This document shows positions 30,623 to 40,768 of a stretch of DNA of 64,000 nt, in pieces. The notes beneath the pieces were generated by a model. The model ran no database searches and was not told the DNA's origin. It saw only the letters and a list, made by a program, of their open reading frames with translations. Position 1 is the first letter of the stretch. Each line of letters begins with the position of its first letter. Origin of the DNA: Buchnera aphidicola (Nipponaphis monzeni) (GTDB lineage: Bacteria > Pseudomonadota > Gammaproteobacteria > Enterobacterales > Enterobacteriaceae); contig NZ_AP019379.1 in NCBI RefSeq assembly GCF_006741185.1, forward strand, positions 248,001 through 312,000, in the 5' to 3' direction. The position numbers and the translations under genes were made by a program.

Positions 30623-32563
30623 ATGTTAAAAAATCATCCGTTATTATTACAATTAAAAAAGAAGTTTCAAAATAAAATTGTTACAGTTAAAAAGATTGTA
30701 AAAAAAAATATACAAAAATTTAATTTTTTTAATATTGAGAAAAATAAAAAATGCCAAGTTTCTTCTACAAGTATAGAAAACCTTTTATCTGAAGGTAATA
30801 ATATAACTTCAATTAATATTAAATCAAATAAAAAAGTTATAATGCCTTTAAAATTAGTGAAAACATCTTTAAAAGAGTTTGTAGGTCGCATACAAAAAAA
30901 AAATAAAAAAATATTTATTATTCCGGAATATTTTTTTTTAAAAGAATCAATTATATGTGAATGTACTAACGATTTAAAAAATAAAATACAATCAAACGAT
31001 TGGGTATTAGCTAAATTATTACGATATAAATTTAAAAAAAATAAATTTTTCGTAGCATATATTATCAAAATAATAGCTTCAAAAAAAAATCCATTGGCTA
31101 GATGGTTAATAACATTAGCTAAATATAATTTAGATGATAGTGCTCCAAAAGTCAAAAATTATAATTTTATAGTAGATTCTAAATATAATAGATTAGATTT
31201 AACTAAATTAGATTTTATTACAATAGATAATGCTTTTACTAAAGATATAGATGATGCTGTGTATATCACAAAAAATTTTAAAAATGAATTTGTGTTAACA
31301 ATAGCAATTGCTGATCCAACATCGTATATACCTTATCAAAGTGAATTAGACACAATTGCTAAAAATAGAGGTTTTACTAATTATTTACCAGGTTTTAATG
31401 TTCCTATGTTACCTAAAGAATTATCGGAAAATTTGTGTTCTTTAAAGCCTGGAATGTGTAGACCAGCATTAGTATGCATGGTGAACATTTCAAATCAAGG
31501 TAATATTATAGAAGATAGTATACAATTTAATTTAGCATGGATAAAATCTAAAGAAAAATTAATATACGAAAATGTTTCAAATTGGTTAGAAAATATTGGT
31601 ACTTGGAAACCTCAAAGTAATGTTATAGCTAATCAAATTTTTTTATTACAATCTTTATATAAAGTTAGGCGTCAATGGAGAAAAAAACATACATTAATAT
31701 ATAAAGAAAAGTTAGAATATAAATTTAATTTTAGTAAAAATGGAGAGGTAATAAAAATAACAGGTGTACATAGACGGATAGCTCATCGTATTATAGAAGA
31801 ATCTATGATTATTGCTAATATGTGCGCGGCTGGTATACTAACTAAAAAAATAGGATTTGGTATATACAATGTGCATATCGGATATGATATATTAAATGCT
31901 GCACAAATTATTTGTATACTAAAAAGATATAATATTTTGGTAAATATAAAAGATATTTGTAATTTAACATCAGTAATTAAGTTAAATAAAAAATTAAATA
32001 TTTTAAATAATAATTATTTAAATAATCGTATTCGAAAATTTCAAGCTTATAGTGAATTTAGTATAACTCCAAAACCTCATTTTGGTTTGGGTGTAAAATA
32101 TTATGCCACGTGGACATCTCCTATAAGAAAATATGGAGATATGATTAATCACAGATTATTAAAATCTATTATTACAAATACCTCTCATTTGTCACTTAAA
32201 CGTGATGTTGTTATTAAAATAAGTAACTGTAAACGTAAAAATCGTATGGCTGAACGAGACATTTCAGATTGGTTATATATTTCTTATTTTAAAAAAAATG
32301 TTAATATAAATGATATCTTTAAAGGAGAAATAATTGATATATTTAAGGCAGGAATGCGAATTTGTTTAATAAATAATGGAGCTAATGCTTTTGTTCCATT
32401 TTATTTATTAAATTTTATTTGTTCAAAATTAGTTTATCATAAAAATGATGGAATAATATATGAACATAACAAACCATTATACCGAGTGTCAGATATCATA
32501 AAGGTATCTATAATAGATGTCAAAGAACATGAAAAAAAAATTATAGCTTGTCCATTTTTTTAA
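30623..32563 (+). CDS. rnb: RNase II (3'-5' exoribonuclease)
   Basis: Processive hydrolytic degradation of single-stranded RNA. It has 646 residues (644 in E. coli). Two N-terminal cold-shock domains, the RNB catalytic domain with the acidic cluster TKDIDDAVY (about 208-216) and NYLPGFNVPMLPKELS, then TSPIRKYGDMINHR and the C-terminal S1 domain are all collinear with E. coli. The first 100 residues are lysine-rich and the most diverged. Confidence 0.97.
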   Translation: MLKNHPLLLQLKKKFQNKIVTVKKIVKKNIQKFNFFNIEKNKKCQVSSTSIENLLSEGNNITSINIKSNKKVIMPLKLVKTSLKEFVGRIQKKNKKIFIIPEYFFLKESIICECTNDLKNKIQSNDWVLAKLLRYKFKKNKFFVAYIIKIIASKKNPLARWLITLAKYNLDDSAPKVKNYNFIVDSKYNRLDLTKLDFITIDNAFTKDIDDAVYITKNFKNEFVLTIAIADPTSYIPYQSELDTIAKNRGFTNYLPGFNVPMLPKELSENLCSLKPGMCRPALVCMVNISNQGNIIEDSIQFNLAWIKSKEKLIYENVSNWLENIGTWKPQSNVIANQIFLLQSLYKVRRQWRKKHTLIYKEKLEYKFNFSKNGEVIKITGVHRRIAHRIIEESMIIANMCAAGILTKKIGFGIYNVHIGYDILNAAQIICILKRYNILVNIKDICNLTSVIKLNKKLNILNNNYLNNRIRKFQAYSEFSITPKPHFGLGVKYYATWTSPIRKYGDMINHRLLKSIITNTSHLSLKRDVVIKISNCKRKNRMAERDISDWLYISYFKKNVNINDIFKGEIIDIFKAGMRICLINNGANAFVPFYLLNFICSKLVYHKNDGIIYEHNKPLYRVSDIIKVSIIDVKEHEKKIIACPFF

Positions 32564-32594
32564 ATAAATATTCATTAATTAAAAAAATTTTAAC

Positions 32595-32609
32595 AAACTG
32601 TTTCAGTTT
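32595..32609 (+). terminator. Likely rho-independent terminator of rnb
   Basis: Stem AAACTG / CAGTTT with a TTT loop starts 31 nt after the rnb stop and is followed by TTATT. Short, but placed as expected and containing C/G pairs. Confidence 0.5.
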
Positions 32610-32861
32610 TTATTAAATACAAATTAAAATATATAGTATAATTATATACTAAGTAGCATTTTTTTTAAAAAAAATTAATGTATTATTTATTTATTTTTTA
32701 TATTTATAAATTATTTAATGACAAATTATATAATAGCATAATATCAATTTATAAAAAATTATAAATTTTATTTTTTATAATAAAAAATATTTGTAAATAT
32801 TAATAAACATTAATGAATGTTAATAAATTTTTTATAATTATTTTTATATAAGGGGAAAATC

Positions 32862-33503
32862 ATGAATTTTTTAACAATAATGTTTTTGACATATATGAAA
32901 TTTTTTGTTAGTTTATTTATTTTAGTAAATCCAATTGGAATGATCCCTATATTTACTAGTATAACGAATCATCAATCAACACATCAAAGAAATAAAACTA
33001 ATTTAATTGCTAATTTTACAGTTTTTATTATTTTATCTATAGCATTATTGTTAGGGAACCAAATTTTAAATTTTTTTGGAATTTCAATTAGTGCCTTTAG
33101 GATTGCTGGAGGTATACTAATAATTAGTATTGCTATGTCTATGATTAATGGAAATTTAATAAGTAAAATAAAAAAAAGAGATAATAATTCTAGTAGTATT
33201 CATATGAATTCTGAAAATGTAGGTATTATTCCTCTTGCAATGCCTTTAATAGCTGGTCCTGGAGCTATTAGCTCTATTATTATGTGGAGTTCTCAATATT
33301 CTAGTTTTTTTAATTTAATAATCGGAAGTATTGTAATTGCTTTTTTTTCTTTATTTTGTTGGTTATTATTTAGAGTATCTCCTTTAATAGTGGCTTTTTT
33401 AGGAAAAACTGGAATTAATATTATAACAAGAATTATGGGGTTATTATTAATGGCATTAGGAGTAGAATTTATAGTTTCTGGAATTAAATTTATATTTTTT
33501 TAA
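32862..33503 (+). CDS. ychE: YchE, MarC-family membrane protein
   Basis: Inner-membrane protein of the MarC/YchE family with no established function. It has 213 residues (215 in E. coli) and is closely collinear. Six predicted membrane helices (about 12-32, 45-65, 70-92, 122-142, 148-170, 190-210) and the family blocks LVNPIGMIPIF, FGISISAFRIAGGILI and PLAMPLIAGPGAISSIIM. AGGGG is placed well before the ATG. In E. coli it lies in the adhE/oppA region; here it sits between rnb and lipB, apparently after rearrangement or extensive deletion. Confidence 0.94.
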   Translation: MNFLTIMFLTYMKFFVSLFILVNPIGMIPIFTSITNHQSTHQRNKTNLIANFTVFIILSIALLLGNQILNFFGISISAFRIAGGILIISIAMSMINGNLISKIKKRDNNSSSIHMNSENVGIIPLAMPLIAGPGAISSIIMWSSQYSSFFNLIIGSIVIAFFSLFCWLLFRVSPLIVAFLGKTGINIITRIMGLLLMALGVEFIVSGIKFIFF

Positions 33504-33617
33504 TATTATGTGATTGTATTATATTTAATTTATATCGATGTATATTTAATTTTTTTTTAAAAGTATCGTATAAAATATAATCATTAATAAGTTTACTTTC
33601 AAAGGTTAAAAAATATT

Positions 33618-34262
33618 TTGGAAAAGCATATAATTAAAATTAAAAATTTAGGTTTAAAAAGGTGGGATGAAATATCTTTAAATATGTATAAATTTACTTG
33701 TTCTAGAAATGAAAATACATTAGATGAAATTTGGTTTGTAGAACATTATCCTGTTTATACTATAGGACAAAGTACGTTTATACAAAAAAAAATGCGTACT
33801 TTTAAAAATATACCCTTATTTTATAGTCATAGAGGAGGTAAGATTACTTACCATGGACCTGGACAGCAATTAATGTATTTATTAATAGATTTAAACAGAT
33901 TAAATATTAATGTTAAAAATTTATTAAATATTATAGAAAATGTTTTAATATGCACTTTAAAAATGTTTAATATACAAGGAGTTTCTAAAAAAAATATGCC
34001 TGGAATATATATTCACAATAAAAAAATATGTTCTATAGGGTTACGCATTAAAAATGGATGCTCTTTACATGGTATAGCATTAAACGTAAATATGAATATG
34101 TATCCTTTTAGTTTAATCAATCCGTGTGGTTTTAAAAATATTCAAATGACTCAAATAAAAAATTTTCAATTAAATGTTTCTTTGATTTCGGTAAGGAATA
34201 TGTTAATAAAATATTTTTTAAAATATTTAAACATATATATATCGCAAAAAAATTATACTTGA
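33618..34262 (+). CDS. lipB: LipB, octanoyltransferase
   Basis: Transfers octanoate from octanoyl-ACP to lipoyl domains; LipA then inserts sulfur. It has 214 residues (213 in E. coli). RGGKITYHGPGQQ (about 72-84), the catalytic Lys in NKKICSIGLRI (about 136) and Cys170 in INPCG are intact. The frame opens with TTG at 33618; the next Met is at residue 23, inside conserved sequence, so TTG is very probably the true start. AAAGG lies about 12 nt upstream. Followed by lipA after 173 nt. Confidence 0.96.
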   Translation: MEKHIIKIKNLGLKRWDEISLNMYKFTCSRNENTLDEIWFVEHYPVYTIGQSTFIQKKMRTFKNIPLFYSHRGGKITYHGPGQQLMYLLIDLNRLNINVKNLLNIIENVLICTLKMFNIQGVSKKNMPGIYIHNKKICSIGLRIKNGCSLHGIALNVNMNMYPFSLINPCGFKNIQMTQIKNFQLNVSLISVRNMLIKYFLKYLNIYISQKNYT

Positions 34263-34294
34263 TAATACATTAATAATATCATAAAATTATTTAC

Positions 34295-34324
34295 TCTTTT
34301 ATTTTTTATAAAAAAAATAAAAGA
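34295..34324 (+). terminator. A/T-rich hairpin between lipB and lipA
   Basis: A perfect 13-bp stem (TCTTTTATTTTTT / AAAAAATAAAAGA) with an ATAA loop begins 33 nt after the lipB stop. It may end lipB transcription or stabilise the mRNA; no clear T tract follows. Confidence 0.4.
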
Positions 34325-34435
34325 AATTGAAATATTTGTTATAAAAAAATTAATTTTTTTTATTAGACAAATATTTAGTATTATTTATAATTAATTTTTA
34401 ATAATTACTGATATTAATGGATTTTTTATACTAAT

Positions 34436-35353
34436 ATGAACAACATACTACAAATTCCTTTGAATCAATTACAATTATTACAACAAGAAAAAGATTTGAA
34501 AAAACCTAGTTGGATTAAAATTAAATTACCAAAAGATATGCGTCGAGTAAATAATATAAAAAAAATATTACGGGAAAATAAACTTAATTCTGTGTGTGAA
34601 GAAGCTTTATGTCCTAATTTAACAGAATGTTTTAATAAAGGAACAGTTACTTTTATGATTTTAGGTACAGTTTGTACTAGAAAATGTTCATTTTGCGCTG
34701 TATTTAATGGTCGACCTAATATTCCTGATGTACTTGAACCTAAAAAGTTAGCTAAAGTTATTTCAGATATAAATATTAATTTTGTAGTTATTACTTCAGT
34801 TAATAGAGATGATTTGAAAGATGGAGGTTCTAAACATTTTTTAAAATGTATTCAAGCTATTAGAAGTAATAAAAATGTAAAAATAGAGATATTAGTACCT
34901 GATTTTAGAAATTGTGTAGATATAGCATTAAACAATCTTACTATTTCTCCTCCAGATATTTTTAATCATAATTTAGAAAATGTACCAAGATTGTATAAAA
35001 AAATAAGACCAGGTGCTAATTATTATCAATCTTTAAAATTATTAGAGCGTTTTCGAATGATTAATCCAAACGTACCAACGAAGTCAGGATTAATGTTAGG
35101 ATTAGGAGAAACTGATGAAGAGATAATTCAAGTAATGAAAGATCTTAGATTACATGGGGTAACGATGTTAACTTTAGGTCAATATTTACAACCTAGTATT
35201 GCTCATACATCAATAAAAAGATATATAACTCCTAAAGAATTTAAAGATATTCAGAACGAAGCTAAATCTTTAGGATTTGTTAATGTTTTTTCTGGTCCTT
35301 TAGTACGCTCTTCATATCATGCAGATATACAATTTTTAAGAAAAAAAGGTTAA
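34436..35353 (+). CDS. lipA: LipA, lipoyl synthase
   Basis: Radical-SAM enzyme that inserts two sulfurs into octanoyl-lipoyl domains. It has 305 residues (321 in E. coli). Both iron-sulfur clusters have their ligands: auxiliary Cys54, Cys59, Cys65 and radical-SAM Cys80, Cys84, Cys87 (CTRKCSFC). The C-terminal RSSYHAD segment provides the family's conserved Ser. With LipB it supplies lipoate for the 2-oxoacid dehydrogenases. Confidence 0.97.
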   Translation: MNNILQIPLNQLQLLQQEKDLKKPSWIKIKLPKDMRRVNNIKKILRENKLNSVCEEALCPNLTECFNKGTVTFMILGTVCTRKCSFCAVFNGRPNIPDVLEPKKLAKVISDININFVVITSVNRDDLKDGGSKHFLKCIQAIRSNKNVKIEILVPDFRNCVDIALNNLTISPPDIFNHNLENVPRLYKKIRPGANYYQSLKLLERFRMINPNVPTKSGLMLGLGETDEEIIQVMKDLRLHGVTMLTLGQYLQPSIAHTSIKRYITPKEFKDIQNEAKSLGFVNVFSGPLVRSSYHADIQFLRKKG

Positions 35354-36006
35354 TATTTATACATTTTTAAGATAATAATTATTTTTTATTTTTTATATTT
35401 TTTAAAAAAAAATTTTATTTGAACATCTATATAAAAGTCAAAATAATTGATAAAAAATATTTTTTAATATATATGTGTATATAAAAATATAGTTGTTATT
35501 TATTTAATTTTAAAATTGACAATACGTTTAATAAATTTAAATATATAAAAAATATTTTCATATCATAAGGAACGACTTGTTATTAAATATTAAATAAACT
35601 TAAAGATAATTAATGTTAATTGTTAGTAATATTGTTACTAAAGGTAATAAAGTTTATTTTAATAAAATTTATTTTTTTAAAAATGATAGAACTGTAAAAA
35701 CAAAATTTTATAATTACACATTTAAAAAAAATATTTTTGTTATTTAACAATCAACAATATTTGTTAATTTCAATAAATAAATTAAATGAAATAAATAAAC
35801 TATTGTATTTGTGAGTAATTATTACTCATTATAAATGATAATTAATAAAATTATTTTTTTTAGTTATTTCAATTAACGTTAATTATAAATAATGTACATT
35901 TACATATTATATAAATTATTATAATTATTTTTTTTAAAACATGTACTTAAATATAGATATTAAATGTTAAATTATTTTTTAGTGTATAGATGTATTACTA
36001 TGTTAA
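35354..36006. other. Gene-less gap between lipA and lapA
   Basis: About 650 nt. It has a good-looking AAGGA at 35572 without a usable reading frame after it, a hairpin at 35812-35828 (TGAGTAAT / ATTACTCA) and a 14-bp palindrome AATTAACGTTAATT at 35871-35884. In E. coli lapB and pyrF follow lapA; neither is visible here. A 44-codon open frame at 35613-35747 matches nothing I know. Confidence 0.5.
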
Positions 36007-36312
36007 TTAATTTAAATTTGTTTTTTTAATTTTATTTAAATATGATTTTAATAATTCAATTTTATTGTTAGACATTTTTAATTGTTTTTTAATTTTGTGA
36101 AATGATAAGTATAGTTTTAAATAAATTACAAAAAAAATTGTGCATCCAAGTAAAAAACTAAAAAAGAATAGAAACTCTATTAAATTTGATAATGAACATT
36201 CTAATTTTCTAAAAATACAATTTAGTATTATTGTTTGATTATTATATTTGCTAAATATATCAAATGTAATGAAAAGTGATAAAGATAAAAATAATGTTAA
36301 TATATATTTCAT
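36007..36312 (-). CDS. lapA: LapA (YciS), small inner-membrane protein
   Basis: Small membrane protein; in E. coli LapA works with LapB in control of LpxC turnover and LPS assembly. It has 101 residues (102 in E. coli). The start MKYIL, the N-terminal membrane segment (3-20), the NNQTIILNCI stretch, a second membrane segment (about 43-68) and a lysine-rich coiled-coil tail (about 70-97) align with YciS. Sequence identity is low outside these, but gene size and position (divergent from ribA, as in E. coli ribA-pgpB-yciS) support the call. lapB is not next to it. No clear ribosome site. Confidence 0.8.
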   Translation of the reverse strand: MKYILTLFLSLSLFITFDIFSKYNNQTIILNCIFRKLECSLSNLIEFLFFFSFLLGCTIFFVIYLKLYLSFHKIKKQLKMSNNKIELLKSYLNKIKKTNLN

Positions 36313-36680
36313 TTTAAAATTGTCTATTAGTAAAAATTAGTTAGAATTATGTTTTTATGTTTAATAAACATAAAAACGTTTAAATATGTTTGTATATGTA
36401 TAATTTCAATATTAAATAAATTTTTGTATAAAAAAGAATTTTGTATTTTTTATTTATGTTAAATGTTTTCAAATTTATTTAACATATAATAAAAATTATA
36501 TTATAATATATATTATAATAAAATTTTTTTATATTTAATATTTATTAATATCATATAAGTACGTTAATATTTAGTGTAAAAATAAATTATTTTAGATAAT
36601 TAATTTAACTTATTTATTCTATTAAAAAATTTAAATTAAAGCTATAAGGTTAAATTAAAACAACTAATATAAGAGAATTT
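36313..36680. other. Divergent lapA / ribA region
   Basis: About 370 nt separating two divergent genes; pgpB, present here in E. coli, is gone. It carries the strong hairpin at 36351-36377. I see no FMN riboswitch-like sequence. Promoters not assigned. Confidence 0.6.
36351..36377. repeat. Long inverted repeat upstream of lapA
   Basis: A perfect 12-bp stem (GTTTTTATGTTT / AAACATAAAAAC) with an AAT loop, extendable by a T-G and an A-T pair. It lies 38 nt upstream of lapA and 300 nt upstream of ribA. It may be an operator-like site, a hairpin in the lapA leader, or a relic terminator of the lost pgpB. Confidence 0.5.
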
Positions 36681-37277
36681 ATGGAATTAAAAAAAACAAA
36701 AAACGCTATATTACCAACTCCATGGGGTGATTTTAAATTAATAGGATTCGAAGAAAAAGATAAAAATAAAAATCATATAGCTTTAGTATATGGAAATATT
36801 GATGTTAATATTCCTATATTGTCTAGAATTCATTCTGAATGTGTGACTGGAGATGCTTTATTTAGTTTAAGATGTGATTGCGGTTTTCAATTAAAAAAAG
36901 CTTTAACCATGATAGCAAATGAAGGTAGTGGGATACTAATTTATCATAGACAAGAAGGTCGAAATATTGGATTATTAAACAAAATTCAAGCATATTCTTT
37001 ACAAGATAAAGGTTTAGATACTGTTGAAGCTAATCATAAATTAGGATTTTCTGCTGATGAAAGAGATTTTACATCTTGTATTAAAATATTTAATATGTTA
37101 CGTATAAAAAGTATAAAATTATTAACTAATAATCCTTTTAAAATTAAATTATTAAAGAAAAATGGTATTGATGTTGTACAGAGAATATCGTTAATAGTTG
37201 GTAAAAATTCTAAAAATATTCGCTATTTAAATACTAAAGAAAAAAAAATGGGACATTTATTATCAGTAAAAAAATAA
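36681..37277 (+). CDS. ribA: GTP cyclohydrolase II
   Basis: First step of riboflavin synthesis, GTP to 2,5-diamino-6-ribosylamino-pyrimidinone phosphate. It has 198 residues (196 in E. coli) and high conservation. The zinc ligands lie in [17 protein letters not shown] (three Cys, about 54-67); [11 protein letters not shown] and the ADERDFTSC segments form the GTP site. Vitamin supply to the aphid is one reason this gene could be kept. Confidence 0.97.
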   Translation: MELKKTKNAILPTPWGDFKLIGFEEKDKNKNHIALVYGNIDVNIPILSRIHSECVTGDALFSLRCDCGFQLKKALTMIANEGSGILIYHRQEGRNIGLLNKIQAYSLQDKGLDTVEANHKLGFSADERDFTSCIKIFNMLRIKSIKLLTNNPFKIKLLKKNGIDVVQRISLIVGKNSKNIRYLNTKEKKMGHLLSVKK

Positions 37278-38542
37278 AAAATATTTATTGATTTTTTTAA
37301 AAAAAAATAATTGTATATTTAAGATGTGTAATGTTTTTTATACAAAAATACACAATTTTTTTTAATATTTTTTGAATAATAATGAAGTTATAATTTTTTA
37401 TGTATTACTAACATAATTATTAAAATTATAATAATTTATAAAAAAATCGTTTTTTACTTTTTATAAATATGTTTTAAAATATGTATTTTTTTAAAAATCT
37501 TAATTAAGAATAATTATTTAAATTGTATTTATTTTTTAGATAATTTTTTTTAAAAAAATGATTTTTTTATAATATAAAACAGTACATATTATATTTCAAT
37601 ATATTAAAATAGTTTTGTAACATATTTAATTTCAATGAACAAAAATATTTCATATAATAAATTAAGTTATATATCTTTTTATTTTTTTATAACAATATTC
37701 ATCATAATTTATATTTTATTTATTGTAATAACAATATTATTGTCTATATAATATATATTATATATAATATATTTTAATATGATATGCATAAAATAAAAAA
37801 TAATATTAGTATATATTAATAATATCTTTATTTTTTGTGATTAAAATATATATTTATATATAGACAAATTTTTTAATATATATTAAGTATATATTTACTT
37901 TTAATTAAAAATGTTATTAATAAATAAATTGTATTAATAAAATTTTTTTATTTATATAATGTTTAAGTATTTTAATATAATAAAAATTATATTTAAGATT
38001 GCAGTAATTTTTTTATGAAATTAACGTTAATGTATAAAATATATAATACGCATATATTTTATACAGTTTTTTTTTAAAAAAATTATTTTATTTTATTTTT
38101 AATATTAATTAGTTAGTAACAAATGTTATTTTTTATTTAATAAGTTAAATTTTTAAAATTTTAACCTTAAAATAGTATAATAATGTTATGTATAACAATT
38201 CAGTAAAGTATTTGTATATTTAATAGACAGTTGAGTATTTTATAAAAATTTTATTATTTTAAATAAATAATATATTTTATTTTTTAATATTTATATTCTT
38301 TTAAAAGTTATTCTTTATTTACATATAAAGAAAAAATTAAAAAAAATTGTAACTATTACATAAGATTAAAAAAATTTATATTTAATTAGTAAATTAAAAA
38401 CAAATAATTTTTTTTAAATGTCTATTTATGACTTATTTAATACTTTAATTGATAATAATTTGAATTATTTATTATATTTAGTTATTAATATATAATTATA
38501 TTATGTATAAATATAATAAAGATGACAAATTTAATTTTTTTA
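37278..38542. other. 1.27-kb gene-less A+T desert between ribA and cls
   Basis: The largest internal gap in the window. Runs of A, T and (AT)n dominate (for example 37743-37780). A 38-codon frame at 37635-37751 would encode a single hydrophobic helix but has no ribosome site. A short hairpin TTCTTTAT / ATAAAGAA lies at 38311-38332. Many genes separate these loci in E. coli, so this is probably a multi-gene deletion junction. Confidence 0.55.
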
Positions 38543-40008
38543 TTATAAAAGCGGGCTTAAAAGATAAAAAAATTTTTCTATTATATATCTCCAGTAGGAT
38601 CTATTAGACCAATCATTTTCATTTAATAAAATTGAATTATTTATGTATTGAGTATGTATTAATAATAAATTTTTTGCAAATATTTTATCATCAATAGCTA
38701 AAGTAATTTCAAAATTTAACCAAAAGCTACGCATATCTAAGTTAAATGTTCCTATTAAGCTTAATTGTCCATCTATTAAAATAGTTTTGCTATGTAATAA
38801 ACCTTTTTTAAATTGATAAATTTTTACTCCAGCTATTAATAATTCACTAAAAAATGCGCGACTAGCCCATTGTACAAATATAGAATTGTTCTTATTTGGA
38901 ATAATAATGGTTACTTGTACTCCTCTTTGAGCAGCAGTACAAATTGCATTTACTAATTCATCGCTAGGAATAAAATAAGGAGTAGTAAATGTTATTTTTT
39001 TTTTTGCAGAATATATTGATGTTAATAAGACTTGATGAATTAAACTTATTTTTAAATCAGGTCCAGAAGGAATAACTTGAATTGCAGAATAGTTTTTATT
39101 TAGTTGGTTAGTATATTTTTTTTTTTATTTAATAATTCAGAAAAAATTTCATTTTTTGTTTCTATTTCCCAATCACAAGCGTATATTATACTTATAATAT
39201 ATGTTATTGGGCCTTTTGTTCTAATCATTAAATCTACCCATTCTTGAGATTGAGTAGTTGAATGTGACAAAAATGGGTCTACTAGATTCATACTTCCAGT
39301 ATACGAAATATAGTTATCAATTAATATTATTTTTCTATGTTGTCTTAAATCCATTCGTCTAAAAAATATTTTAAATAGATTTAATTTTAATGCTTCTACT
39401 ATTTGAATACCTGAAGTTTTCATAATATTAAACCAAGGACTTCTAAAAAACTCTGTGCTTCCTACTGAATCGAGTATTAATCTACATCTGATGCCTCTTT
39501 TTGCAGATTTTATAAGTGCTGATGCCACTTCATCAGCTAAACCTCCAGGTTTCCAAATATAAAAAACCATTTCAATATTTTTTTTTGCTAAATGTATATC
39601 TCGAATTAATAATTTTACTGTTTCTATTGTGTTGTTTAATAATTTTAATTTATTTCCTTGAACAGCTTCAATACCTTGTCTATTTTTGCATAATTGAAAC
39701 AATGAATTAGTTAAAATGCTAGTTTTTTTTATAAACATATAATTGCATTTTTTTAAATGATTGATCCAATTAGTGATTTTTTTTTGTGTAATATTATGAA
39801 TAACAGAACGTCTTTGTCCTAAATATGATGTTCCAAAAAAAAACCAAATAAATACGCCTAATAAAGGTAATAAATAAATTATTAATAACCAAGCAATTTC
39901 TGAAGATACTGGTTTTCGTATTACCAATATCTGAATAGTAGTATTAATAATTAATAACCAATAACTAAATATTATTAACCACTTTACTAAAAAAAATGAT
40001 GTTGTCAT
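38543..40008 (-). pseudogene. cls: Cardiolipin synthase A, one frameshift at an A11 run
   Basis: Condenses phosphatidylglycerols to cardiolipin in the inner membrane. Frame 1 (302 residues from the ATG at 40008) has two N-terminal membrane helices (about 8-58) and the first HKD motif (RQHRKIILIDN). It stops at 39100, just after an 11-A run (T run at 39116-39126 on the + strand). In the next frame the protein resumes without a break: [39 protein letters not shown], the second HKD motif [30 protein letters not shown] and the normal end FFYLLSPLL. One extra A would give 488 residues (486 in E. coli). Apart from this indel everything expected is present, so it may be expressed by slippage rather than be dead. 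Confidence 0.93.
39116..39126 (-). repeat. A11 homopolymer at the cls frameshift
   Basis: Eleven consecutive A on the coding strand. The frame before it and the frame after it differ by one base; 12 A would join them. Typical site for RNA polymerase or DNA polymerase slippage. Confidence 0.9.
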
Positions 40009-40326
40009 TTAATAAAATCCTGTATTTATTTTAAATATAAGCTAAATTTTTATAATTCCTGGAATATAAAATATATTCAATATATACATGTGTAATACAT
40101 ATGTATTTATATATTTAATAAATTTAGGAAAAAATAACATTTTATTAAATATTATTACTTATAATATAAATGTTAAATGTTTGTTTAATATGTTTAATAT
40201 ATGTACTATTTTAATCATTTAAAACGATTAAATTTTTTTGTACATATATTTGAAACAATAGTTTATGAATTATATTTCATAGTAAATATACTTATTAAGA
40301 ATTTAAAAATTTCTATAACTATTTAT
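40009..40326. other. cls / yciA intergenic region
   Basis: About 320 nt where kch, yciI and tonB lie in E. coli. No coding remnant recognised. It contains the leader of cls and the 3' end region of yciA. Confidence 0.55.
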
Positions 40327-40725
40327 TTAACAAGTATATTTTCTAGGTTTTCCAAGGCTATTTATAGCTACGAAAATAAATGTTGATTTTGTAGTACAAT
40401 ATTTTATACCTATAGGTTTTGAAGTGATTTTTTTAATCCACATTTCAACATTAATAGTTATAGAACTATTACCTGTATTAACTAGTTGAGCATAACAACT
40501 TACTAAATCTCCTACATTTATAGGTTTTATAAAAATCATTTGATTTATTTTGAGGGTTACTACTTGTCCTTTAGATATTTCTTTTGCTAAAATAGCACCC
40601 CCTATGTCCATTTGAGACATTATCCATCCACCACAAATATTACCATTAACATTAGTGCAAGCAGGTGTAGCTAATGTTCTTAAAACTATTTTTCCTCTGG
40701 GTTTTTGGTATGTTAGTTGTAACAT
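40327..40725 (-). CDS. yciA: YciA, acyl-CoA thioesterase
   Basis: Hot-dog-fold thioesterase acting on a wide range of acyl-CoAs. It has 132 residues (132 in E. coli). The family block GGWIMSQMDIGGAILAKE carries the catalytic Asp (residue 40); NGNICGG precedes it. It heads the run yciA-yciB-yciC toward the trp genes, the E. coli order with ompW and yciEFG deleted. Confidence 0.95.
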   Translation of the reverse strand: MLQLTYQKPRGKIVLRTLATPACTNVNGNICGGWIMSQMDIGGAILAKEISKGQVVTLKINQMIFIKPINVGDLVSCYAQLVNTGNSSITINVEMWIKKITSKPIGIKYCTTKSTFIFVAINSLGKPRKYTC

Positions 40726-40768
40726 TGATGTTCACTTATAATATATTTAATATAGTAAAAATTTACAA

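Noticed and set aside
30667-31155. 162-codon open frame opposite rnb
   Set aside because: Antisense of the lysine-rich N-terminus of RNase II; the hydrophobic composition is only the mirror of Lys/Asn codons.
35613-35747. 44-codon open frame between lipA and lapA
   Set aside because: No recognisable family, no properly spaced ribosome site and ordinary A/T composition.
40201-40386. 61-codon open frame between cls and yciA
   Set aside because: It runs into the 3' end of yciA on the other strand, lacks a ribosome site and matches nothing.
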